From SXRF01 sp039808985 (GTDB taxonomy: Bacteria > Pseudomonadota > Alphaproteobacteria > Rickettsiales > SXRF01), in assembly GCA_039808985.1 (NCBI GenBank), contig JBDHUC010000046.1, positions 1 through 11,265 on the forward strand: a DNA stretch of 11,265 bases, read 5' to 3'. Position 1 is the stretch's first letter. Every line of letters begins with the position of its first letter. Positions 1-4,391 of this stretch are shown here, piece by piece. A model generated the notes under the pieces. The model ran no database searches and had not been told where the DNA came from. It saw only the letters and a program-made list of their open reading frames with translations. The translations under genes were made by a program, and so were the position numbers.

Positions 1-53
1 TACGGCTTGATGCGCGAAAATTGCGAATCCGAAAGTAGATAGGTGTTTGGCAT
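1..53 (-). CDS. IS5-family transposase, N-terminal end only (runs off the window)
   Basis: Read on the minus strand, an ATG at 53-51 opens the peptide MPNTYLLSDSQFSRIKP, which continues past base 1. The L-S/T-D-x-Q-F/W-x-x-I-x-P pattern is the usual start of IS5-family (IS427/IS1031-like) DDE transposases. A strong Shine-Dalgarno, AGGAGG on the minus strand (CCTCCT at 61-66), sits 7 nt upstream of the ATG, which supports this start. Only 17 codons are visible, so the catalytic residues cannot be checked and the gene may be intact or broken. The family call rests on a short N-terminus and is moderately sure. Confidence 0.6.
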   Translation of the reverse strand, partial: MPNTYLLSDSQFSRIKP

Positions 54-114
54 AAAATATCCTCCTGCCAAAATCCATTACCACAAATTCATTAATATTT
101 AATGAGTCCTGAGC
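1..114 (-). mobile_element. End of a partial IS5-family insertion sequence
   Basis: This is the 5' non-coding end plus first codons of the transposase at 1-53. The likely outer end is near 114, where the minus strand reads GCTCAGGACTCATT inward, a plausible terminal inverted repeat. It is followed on the plus strand by CTAG (115-118), which fits the YTAR target preference of IS5-family elements. The other end lies outside the window, so neither the partner repeat nor the target duplication can be confirmed. The boundary is inferred. Confidence 0.45.
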
Positions 115-200
115 CTAGATAAAAATCAGCAATTCAAGAAATACCAATGGATTGAAGCTGATATAATCAAGGATATAAAAGACCCAAGACCAGAAAGCTA
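115..200 (+). pseudogene. Short orphan coding remnant between two insertion sequences
   Basis: After the presumed end of the first element, a plus-strand frame reads LDKNQQFKKYQWIEADI and on to DPRPES. If the second element is removed with a TA duplication, the frame ends in TAA at the junction (199-200 plus 1050). The composition is protein-like, but there is no start codon and any upstream part would lie beyond the first element. It may be the 3' end of a gene cut by the IS, or chance. The family is not recognised. Confidence 0.22.
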
Positions 201-201
201 T

Positions 202-219
202 GGCCGTGTGGACATTCAT
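202..219 (+). repeat. Left terminal inverted repeat of the IS5-family element
   Basis: GGCCGTGTGGACATTCAT is the exact reverse complement of 1030-1047. It overlaps the last codons of the minus-strand transposase, whose stop codon is at 216-218. Confidence 0.9.
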
Positions 220-982
220 TTTATCCATAAGCAGATTGCGGCAATGATGAGGAAGGCGAAGAAGCTGAGAGCGGTTTTATCGTATTGGGTTGCGATTCGG
301 CGAAATTGCTTGAGTTTATTGAACATGCGCTCGACAAGATTGCGTTCTTTATACAAATCATTGTCATATTCGCGTTGTATTTTTCGGTTGGATTTCGGCG
401 GTATAATCACCAGCGATTTCATGCGGCTCACCGCCTCGATGATATAATCGGCATCATAACCTTTATCCGCCGGCACGGCATCGGCTTTCAAGCCATCCAG
501 CAATGACAACGCATATTTACAGTCGGCTGCCTGTCCGCCGCTGAGGAAAAAACGCATTGGATTCCCGAGCGCATCGCATACGGCGTGGATCTTGGTCGAA
601 AATCCGCCCCGCGAGCGGCCTAATGCCTGATTCTCCTGCCCCCCAAGATTTTTTTTCGAGCGCCGGCGGCATGTTGATGGGCGCGGACAATGGTTGAATC
701 GATCATCAGCCATTCCGTATCTGCGCTCACCGCCAGCGTATTGAAAACCATTTGCCACACGCCCTTGCGCGACCAGCGCCGAAAGCGGCGATGAATCGTG
801 TTCCAGTTGCCATACTCCGCAGGGATCGCCCGCCATCTCGCGCCGTTGCGCGTCACCCATATGATTGCTTCGATGAAGCGGCGATTATCTTCGCCGCTGC
901 GTCCGGGGTCGCTCTCTTTGCCAGGCAGAGCGGCTTTGATCTTATCCCACTGTGTATCACTCAGATGCTGTTGCATAGACAT
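216..982 (-). CDS. IS5-family DDE transposase made by -1 frameshift (about 255 aa)
   Basis: This enzyme cuts and joins the IS ends. It is encoded in two overlapping minus-strand frames. The first (982 to 620, 120 aa alone) starts MSMQQHLSDTQWDKI and has GGGAGG (minus strand, 985-990) just upstream of its ATG. It carries the first catalytic Asp in LMIDSTIVRAH. The second frame (usable from 650 to 216) carries the second Asp in PADKGYDAD and the Glu in ERNLVERMFNK. At the A-run the first frame reads CGA AAA AAA ATC, a correctly phased A_AAA_AAA heptamer. A -1 slip gives KKNLGGQ and continues to the stop. The fusion would have 111 plus 144 residues, normal for the group, with all three DDE residues. 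I read it as programmed frameshifting rather than damage, although a sequencing or natural indel in the A8 run cannot be excluded. Confidence 0.85.
620..982 (-). CDS. Transposase first-frame product (OrfA, 120 aa)
   Basis: This is the product when the ribosome does not slip. It holds the N-terminal DNA-binding region (residues about 1-90) and the first catalytic Asp in MIDSTIV, but lacks the rest of the catalytic core. It ends with a short frame-0 tail, ILGGRRIRH. In two-frame IS elements such a protein is often a regulator or DNA-binding partner of the fusion; that role is assumed here. Confidence 0.6.
   Translation of the reverse strand: MSMQQHLSDTQWDKIKAALPGKESDPGRSGEDNRRFIEAIIWVTRNGARWRAIPAEYGNWNTIHRRFRRWSRKGVWQMVFNTLAVSADTEWLMIDSTIVRAHQHAAGARKKILGGRRIRH
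649..656 (-). promoter_or_regulatory. Programmed -1 ribosomal frameshift site (A8 run)
   Basis: On the minus strand eight A residues are phased as CG A AAA AAA A in frame 0, the A_AAA_AAA slippery heptamer. The G-rich stretch just downstream (CTTGGGGGGCAGG on the minus strand) may pause the ribosome or form structure. The shift needed to join the two transposase frames is exactly -1. Confidence 0.75.
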
Positions 983-1029
983 AACCTCCCATAGTTATGG
1001 ACTTAACACAAGTTCCTTAACTATCCGTT

Positions 1030-1047
1030 ATGAATGTCCACACGGCC
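1030..1047 (-). repeat. Right terminal inverted repeat of the IS5-family element
   Basis: ATGAATGTCCACACGGCC is the exact reverse complement of 202-219. It lies about 48 bp upstream of the transposase start, leaving room for a promoter reading inward. Confidence 0.9.
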
Positions 1048-1065
1048 TAATTCCTATCAAAAACT

Positions 1066-1524
1066 TTAATTGTTAAGTAAGTTTATTCTTTCATTAATTA
1101 AATTTATCTTGCATATAACCTCTATATCTGCGCCTGCAGAACCACCCATCATATAAGATACTTGCCTATTGCATTCGCTATCCATGTATTCTGTAAATTT
1201 CTCTTGACTTTCTATAACGGATTTTTCAGTAAAAACATATGCCTCAGAACCCATTTTTTTCATTTTCATATCTGAAGCTTTTGCCTCTTCGACCTTTTTT
1301 GAATATAAATCATTAAGTTCTTTTTCTGCTTTTTCAAGATAATCAATTTCGCAATGTACTATGTCTGCATGACTGCCGTTTTTTGAGCATTTCATAATGA
1401 TATTAGAACTATATGGTTTTTCCTTATCGGCATCGGCATAACAAGCAAAAGGAAGTGAATATAATATGATCCCTACATATAATATTATCATTTTACTTTT
1501 TACCATTTTTACATCCTTCTTCAT
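1066..1524 (-). CDS. Secreted LprI/DUF1311-like protein, copy 1 (152 aa)
   Basis: The protein begins with a basic stretch and a hydrophobic core, then LPFACYA|DADKEK, a likely signal peptide of about 30 residues, so it should act in the periplasm or outside. The mature part has four cysteines and the layout of the LprI N-terminal family (DUF1311, PF07007). MKC...HCEIDYLEKAEKELNDLY gives the C-x(5)-A-x-x-x-L-N-x-x-Y signature. SQEKFTEYMDSEC matches the Q-x-x-W/F-x-x-Y-x-x-x-C signature, and ICKINLINERINLL matches the C-terminal R-x-x-x-L helix. Known members include lysozyme inhibitors. The ATG overlaps the stop of a short upstream frame as ATGA within a duplicated 70-bp segment, suggesting translational coupling. 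A later Met (residue 7 or 12) is a possible alternative start. An IS lies just downstream. The role as inhibitor or immunity protein is inference. Confidence 0.6.
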   Translation of the reverse strand: MKKDVKMVKSKMIILYVGIILYSLPFACYADADKEKPYSSNIIMKCSKNGSHADIVHCEIDYLEKAEKELNDLYSKKVEEAKASDMKMKKMGSEAYVFTEKSVIESQEKFTEYMDSECNRQVSYMMGGSAGADIEVICKINLINERINLLNN

Positions 1525-1586
1525 ACCCCATCCCCGTAAAATGTTGTGATTACTTTCCCTTTTTTCACTGGGTTATAGCGTATGGC
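1517..1586. repeat. 70-bp direct repeat, copy 1
   Basis: Matches 2512-2581 at 66 of 70 positions with no gaps. On the minus strand it encodes RYNPVKKGKVITTFYGDGV, whose stop overlaps the ATG of the LprI-like gene as ATGA, plus that gene's first codons. Weaker similarity continues to about 1602, where this copy has one extra A and a TAA in place of TAC. The peptide frame is therefore closed upstream in this copy. Confidence 0.9.
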
Positions 1587-1665
1587 TTATCTTTTTATCG
1601 CTCAGAGCCGTATCAAGCAGTTCTTTATAAAAAGCCTGGGCATAATCATTATTGCCAATGTCTAG

Positions 1666-1764
1666 AGCATTTTCCATTTAATCGTGCGTGTTGTTATCCT
1701 TTGTCTCATGTACTATTGTACACTTCGCCTCGGATGCCTAACGCACAACTAAAGCGAAAACGCT
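1666..1764. mobile_element. 99-bp MITE with 24-bp terminal inverted repeats and CTAG duplication
   Basis: The outer ends are AGCATTTTCCATTTAATCGT (from 1666) and, reading inward on the minus strand from 1764, AGCGTTTTCGCTTTAGTTGT. Over 24 positions 19 match. CTAG flanks both sides (1662-1665 and 1765-1768), a 4-bp target duplication of the YTAR type used by IS5-family transposases. There is no coding capacity inside. Excision with one CTAG restores the host reading frame, which is independent support for the boundaries. The termini do not resemble those of the two IS5-family elements in this window, so the mobilising element is not present here. Confidence 0.8.
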
Positions 1765-1774
1765 CTAGTTGTGC
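1743..1774. repeat. Hairpin spanning the MITE/host junction
   Basis: GCACAACTAAAGCG (1743-1756), an AAAA loop, then CGCTCTAGTTGTGC (1761-1774) form a 14-bp stem with a single A/C mismatch (a G-U pair in the minus-strand RNA). The stem is partly element (1743-1764) and partly host plus target duplication (1765-1774). Confidence 0.75.
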
Positions 1775-1940
1775 AAAACCAAAAGAGAAACCGCTATGAT
1801 TGTATCTCAAAGTAGCAGGATTACCTAGTTGTTCATTATTAACAGCGAATCCTGCGGTGTAAACATCATCTGGCGTAGGAAGTTCAACACCAATAAGTAT
1901 TTTCCTTAATTCGTCAGCGCTTATTTGATATGTAGTCATT

Positions 1941-2519
1941 TTAATCGTTCCCATATTTGGATGTTTTATCACTATTTAATATATATACAGCTATCGCGCT
2001 TTCGGCTGTTATATCGAGAATGCAAGAAAATCCTGCATAGAGTCTAGCTGGATTCCATTCTTTTCTACTAATTGAATCATAGTTGCATTCATAGTTGTTT
2101 GGTCGCTTTTTCAACGCCGCAAGTGTATCTTCCAAAGCATCCGTAATTTCTTTGTCTTTTTCTTTGCTATATACCTTATGCCGTAATTCTTTAGCTTGTT
2201 TATCAAATAATTTTGACCACAATTGTGACTCAACTTCCATGCAATCAAGAGTGCCAGAACCCATACCTACATCCTTAATCCAGTCTTCATATTTTCCAAA
2301 GTTGTTAACACATTCACTGCTGAATTTTCCTATACATTTTTTGTACAGGTTATATTTATCAAATGAATTTGCAGAAGATAAGCAACCCTCAAAAAATTTA
2401 CGCTCTATTTCGCCTTTACTGGGTGATTTTTTCTCATTCGATGCCGCATAAGCAGAGCCAGAAAAACATGCGCTCATAGCCCCAATCACCATGATCAAAA
2501 ATAATATTTTTTTCTTCAT
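1941..2519 (-). CDS. Secreted LprI/DUF1311-like protein, copy 2 (192 aa)
   Basis: A clear signal peptide (MKKKILFLIMVIGAMSACFS, then GSAYA|ASNEKK, cut near residue 25) predicts export. The mature protein has six cysteines. LDCMEVESQLWSKLFDKQ resembles the C-x(4)-A-x-x-x-L-N-x-x-Y helix of DUF1311, and RKEWNPARLYAGFSCIL resembles the Q-x-x-W-x-x-Y-x-x-x-C segment. It looks like a divergent, longer relative of the protein at 1066-1524. Its ATG overlaps the stop of the 29-codon ORF upstream (ATGA), inside the second copy of the 70-bp repeat. A broken lysozyme-like ORF follows directly. A periplasmic inhibitor or immunity role is inferred from the family and context. The match is weaker than for copy 1. 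Confidence 0.5.
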   Translation of the reverse strand: MKKKILFLIMVIGAMSACFSGSAYAASNEKKSPSKGEIERKFFEGCLSSANSFDKYNLYKKCIGKFSSECVNNFGKYEDWIKDVGMGSGTLDCMEVESQLWSKLFDKQAKELRHKVYSKEKDKEITDALEDTLAALKKRPNNYECNYDSISRKEWNPARLYAGFSCILDITAESAIAVYILNSDKTSKYGND

Positions 2520-2581
2520 ACCCCATCCCCGTAAAACGTTGCGATTACTTTCCCTTTTTTCACTGGGTCGTAGCGTATGGC
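2512..2581. repeat. 70-bp direct repeat, copy 2
   Basis: Partner of 1517-1586 (66 of 70 identical). It contains the end of the 29-codon ORF, here encoding RYDPVKKGKVIATFYGDGV, and the first codons of the LprI-like gene. Confidence 0.9.
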
Positions 2582-2605
2582 GTATGTTTTATAGCTTTTA
2601 TTCAT
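2516..2605 (-). CDS. 29-residue ORF, coupled to the LprI-like gene
   Basis: The ORF runs from ATG at 2605 to TGA at 2516 and reads MNKSYKTYAIRYDPVKKGKV, then IATFYGDGV. Its first eight residues are identical to the start of the 359-residue protein upstream, because both lie in the 97-bp repeat. Its last 19 residues are the 70-bp repeat peptide. It overlaps the next gene by ATGA. The conserved tail looks like the C-terminus of a larger protein that has been fused to a borrowed start. It may be only a recombination scar, or a leader peptide that couples translation of the downstream gene. Confidence 0.4.
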   Translation of the reverse strand: MNKSYKTYAIRYDPVKKGKVIATFYGDGV

Positions 2606-2679
2606 AACTCTTATGCTGCAATTTTTATCTCATAATTACAATTATCATTAGCTGCTCTGTATTGTCCAGCATCCCATCC
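2583..2679. repeat. 97-bp perfect direct repeat, copy A
   Basis: Identical at every position to 3668-3764 (offset 1085). On the minus strand it holds the last codons of a gene (GWDAGQYRAANDNCNYEIKI-AA and stop), a 5-nt gap and the start MNKSYKTY of the next reading frame. Perfect identity implies a recent duplication or gene conversion. Confidence 0.95.
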
Positions 2680-3690
2680 CTGTGAATTAAGCGCAAAGTC
2701 AACAGCCATGCGCGAAAGGGCGGTATAAACAGAAACAGCATAATCATTCGCCAGATTTGTAGTTACACCATTAACAGTTCTCGTTCCCGTTACGCCCGCA
2801 TCTTTAAGAATTCCGGCAAGCACATTCTGCGCTCCTGAAACACTGCTAATTCCAGCAGCGAGTGCTGAACTGCCTTCCTGTATCGCAACATATTTGGCAA
2901 GGCTTATAAATGCCGCATCCAAACTCATCTGGCCATTTATCAGATTCCCCAGGTTCCCAGCCAGCCAGTTGGCAATGCTAAGTTGAATAGAGGAGTCTTC
3001 CCTGGCAAACCAACTGATGCCATCACTTACCTGTTTGGAAATGAAATTAGCCATAGCCGTTCCAGCAGAAACCACGCTATCAACCGCCTCGGTCATTACA
3101 TATTCTATTCCATCAACAACTGCTGTCGCGCCTTCCTTAACAAAGCTAATATCACTGCCAGTTTTGCTAAGTATATTACTATTAGAAGTATTGCCAAAAA
3201 TTGCCTGACACTCCTTAGCTGCTATTAATTTTTGCAGGTAAGGCGCTGTTCCATCGCCGCTAAAGTCAAGGCTGGCAATTTCGATAGGAGGTGCAGGGCA
3301 ATTTTGCAGTGCAGCTTGAGGAGTAAGGTTTGTGCCGCTTAAATCAATTGTTAAATCATTGAAAAGAGGGTTCAGTGAGTTTTCCCCAAGTGTATTTTCG
3401 AAATCAATTCCATCGCGGTAATCACCATTATATCCTAGATAATATTTCACCCCTTCAGGAGATGTGAAAACTTTTATTTTATCTCCTGCCTCCAGAACAT
3501 AATAATCATCTCCTCCTATAGTCACTTTCCGATCATTAAGGAATAAATTATCTGCAGTTAAATCGTAAATGCTGGTATTAAAAGCATATGTTATCGCATA
3601 TAAATCCATTTGGGTCAGAGTAGGGATATAAGTAGTATGGCTTAAATCATATGGATTATTACTACCATATGTTTTATAGCTTTTATTCAT
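2611..3690 (-). CDS. Uncharacterised 359-aa protein with duplicated C-terminal domain
   Basis: I do not recognise the family. There is no signal peptide at the start (MNKSYKTYGSNNPYDL). Residues about 1-110 are polar and aromatic-rich (VTIGGDDYYVLEAGDKIKVF, then YYLGYNGDYRDG), suggestive of beta structure. Around residue 140 an LDFSGDGTAP stretch resembles the D-x-S/N-G-D-G loops of secreted calcium-binding proteins. The rest is Ala/Ser/Gly-rich helices. The last 60-70 residues (ALSRMAVDFALNSQGWDAGQ onward) are paralogous to the fragment just upstream at 3696-4037, and the last 21 are identical. The ATG follows the preceding stop by 5 nt with only a weak GAG upstream, so coupled translation is likely. 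Module-like ends and the downstream LprI-like genes suggest a secreted effector or surface protein, which is inference. Confidence 0.65.
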   Translation of the reverse strand: MNKSYKTYGSNNPYDLSHTTYIPTLTQMDLYAITYAFNTSIYDLTADNLFLNDRKVTIGGDDYYVLEAGDKIKVFTSPEGVKYYLGYNGDYRDGIDFENTLGENSLNPLFNDLTIDLSGTNLTPQAALQNCPAPPIEIASLDFSGDGTAPYLQKLIAAKECQAIFGNTSNSNILSKTGSDISFVKEGATAVVDGIEYVMTEAVDSVVSAGTAMANFISKQVSDGISWFAREDSSIQLSIANWLAGNLGNLINGQMSLDAAFISLAKYVAIQEGSSALAAGISSVSGAQNVLAGILKDAGVTGTRTVNGVTTNLANDYAVSVYTALSRMAVDFALNSQGWDAGQYRAANDNCNYEIKIAA

Positions 3691-3764
3691 AACTCTTATG
3701 CTGCAATTTTTATCTCATAATTACAATTATCATTAGCTGCTCTGTATTGTCCAGCATCCCATCC
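3668..3764. repeat. 97-bp perfect direct repeat, copy B
   Basis: Partner of 2583-2679. It ends the upstream fragment (3696-4037) and starts the 359-residue gene. The protein similarity extends beyond the repeat upstream, so the DNA-identical part is the freshly exchanged core of an older duplication. Confidence 0.95.
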
Positions 3765-4037
3765 GCTTGAATGCAGCGCAAATTCCACGGCCATTTTAGC
3801 TAATGAATCCTGTAGCTGCACGGAAAGCGTTGCAGGGTCGGTAAAACCCATTTTATCCAATACTTTGCTTAATGAGTCATTCGGTTGCGCGGCATTAGCT
3901 AATGTCGCAATCTGTGCAGATGAAGCACCGTTATGCATAGCATCGCGCAGGTCAAGCATCGACTGTGGCAACAAAGACCTTATAATGCTATCGTTAGCCG
4001 CCCATAGGGCGAGTGGCAAGTAGGCCACGAGAGTCAA
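3696..4037 (-). pseudogene. C-terminal fragment of a paralogue of the 359-aa protein
   Basis: The frame is open from about 4043 to the TAA at 3696, giving 113 residues if a TTG at 4037 is used. No ATG or convincing ribosome site is present and a TGA lies just upstream in frame. It reads SLAKMAVEFALHSSGWDAGQ and onward, matching the C-terminal domain of the 359-residue protein (ALSRMAVDFALNSQGWDAGQ and onward). The N-terminal part looks lost by rearrangement near the kdp promoter region. It could be translated as a small protein, but a truncated remnant is more likely. Confidence 0.6.
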
Positions 4038-4106
4038 TCCCAGTCACCACCATTCGCCTACAACCGGGTCTTTCGAGTGGCCATTAAAGCACAGACAATT
4101 CTCTGA

Positions 4107-4155
4107 CTATACAAAATCTATACGCCTATCATCTCCATCTATACACCCTATATAC
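4107..4155 (+). promoter_or_regulatory. Repeated CTATAC boxes, candidate KdpE operator
   Basis: CTATAC occurs at 4107-4112, 4118-4123 and 4139-4144, with a variant CTATATAC at 4148-4155 and a partial CTATC at 4126-4130. The 11-bp and 21-bp spacings place boxes on one helical face, as OmpR/PhoB-family regulators such as KdpE require. The array ends over the -35 position of the candidate kdp promoter. The rest of the 4038-4205 gap shows no gene; 4034-4092 is more GC-rich than its surroundings and unexplained. Confidence 0.4.
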
Positions 4156-4173
4156 GAAGGCTAGCGGTATAAA
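4145..4173 (+). promoter_or_regulatory. Candidate kdp promoter
   Basis: TATAAA at 4168-4173 is a good -10. The hexamer 17 bp upstream (ACCCTA, 4145-4150) is a poor -35, as is common for activator-dependent promoters. The CTATAC boxes overlap that position. A start near 4180 would leave a leader of about 25 nt before the first small ORF. Confidence 0.35.
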
Positions 4174-4205
4174 GCTACTAACCACAAATAAAAGGGGTTG
4201 GTTTT

Positions 4206-4295
4206 ATGGATATAGTTTTCATTTTGATCGCCGTAGGTTTCTTTTCTTTAACTGCGGTATTTTTAGCATTTTCCGATAATGTAAAAGGAAGCTGA
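4206..4295 (+). CDS. Small single-helix membrane protein upstream of kdpF (29 aa)
   Basis: Encodes MDIVFILIAVGFFSLTAVFL and then AFSDNVKGS, one hydrophobic helix (residues about 3-22) with a short polar tail. AGGGG at 4193-4197 can serve as ribosome site, and the next gene, kdpF, starts 3 nt after this stop. Small hydrophobic peptides of this shape (MD-x-x-F-x-x-I-A-x-x-F-F) precede kdpF in other proteobacterial kdp operons, where they are usually unnamed. It is probably a membrane accessory of the Kdp pump; no direct evidence of function is visible. Confidence 0.6.
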   Translation: MDIVFILIAVGFFSLTAVFLAFSDNVKGS

Positions 4296-4298
4296 AAC

Positions 4299-4391
4299 AT
4301 GCTCATACTATACATTATTTCAGGAACCTCTGCTGCTGGATTGCTCATCTATTTATTTATCGCGCTAATTAAACCAGAGATGTTCCCATGA
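4299..4391 (+). CDS. kdpF: KdpF, small subunit of the K+-transporting ATPase (30 aa)
   Basis: Encodes MLILYIISGTSAAGLLIYLF and then IALIKPEMFP. It has one membrane helix followed by the typical Y-L-x-x-A-L-I-x-P-E-x-F ending of KdpF, a lipid-like stabiliser of the KdpFABC complex in the inner membrane. AAGGA (4285-4289) is a good ribosome site. Its TGA overlaps the kdpA ATG (ATGA at 4388-4391), so translation is coupled. Confidence 0.85.
   Translation: MLILYIISGTSAAGLLIYLFIALIKPEMFP

Larger units (their letters stand above)
201..1047 (-). mobile_element. Complete IS5-family (IS427-like) insertion sequence, about 847 bp
   Basis: A perfect 18-bp inverted repeat bounds the element: GGCCGTGTGGACATTCAT at 202-219 and its complement at 1030-1047. 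Between them lies one two-frame transposase on the minus strand filling almost the whole interval, as expected for the IS427-like branch of the IS5 family. TA flanks both sides (199-200 and 1048-1049), consistent with a short TA target duplication. That would make base 201 part of the element, so the left edge is uncertain by one base. The DDE residues and frameshift site are intact, so the copy looks potentially active. Confidence 0.85.
1573..1939 (-). pseudogene. Broken gene with lysozyme-like SGFSFGFAQ motif, split by a MITE
   Basis: The first part, 1939-1706, reads MTTYQISADELRKILIG, then ...NPATLRYNHSGFSFGFAQL, and then runs into foreign sequence and a stop. The second part is in another frame, from an ATG at 1677 to a TAA at 1573, and contains DIGNNDYAQAFYKELLDTA. 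Deleting 103 bp (a 99-bp element plus one CTAG copy) joins them into GFAQLDIGNNDYAQAFYKE in one frame, giving about 87 residues. The SG-x-S-F/I-G-x-x-Q-x-D pattern recalls lysozyme/muramidase-like peptidoglycan hydrolases; that is recall by eye, not a database hit. The ATG follows the upstream LprI-like stop with one base between (TAA-A-ATG). Even restored, the reading frame is short and ends inside the 70-bp repeat, so its true C-terminus was probably also lost. Confidence 0.5.

Noticed and set aside
1..42. Plus-strand frame YGLMRENCESESR as the end of an incoming gene
   Set aside because: The opposite strand has a strong ribosome site and a recognisable transposase N-terminus over the same bases.
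208..506. Plus-strand reading frames inside the IS
   Set aside because: They are antisense to the minus-strand transposase, which has the DDE motifs and matches a known family; they have no ribosome sites.
1677..1706. ATG at 1677 as a real start of a 34-aa gene (MENAL...)
   Set aside because: The first codons lie inside the MITE, there is no ribosome site, and the rest continues the upstream frame once the MITE is removed.
2462..2470. Lipoprotein lipobox in the copy 2 LprI-like signal peptide (MSAC)
   Set aside because: The -3 residue is Met rather than Leu/Val/Ile, and a good AYA|A signal peptidase I site follows, so ordinary secretion is more likely.
4013..4028. GTGGC/GCCAC hairpin as a terminator
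   Set aside because: Five-base stem without a T-tract and located inside the open frame of the paralogue fragment.
4035..4037. TTG at 4037 as a true start codon
   Set aside because: No Shine-Dalgarno, a stop only two codons upstream, and similarity only to the C-terminal part of the 359-aa paralogue; a truncated fragment is simpler.
4034..4092. Short minus-strand frame ending KDPVVGEWW as a gene
   Set aside because: Only about 18 codons between stops with no start codon; treated as breakpoint sequence.
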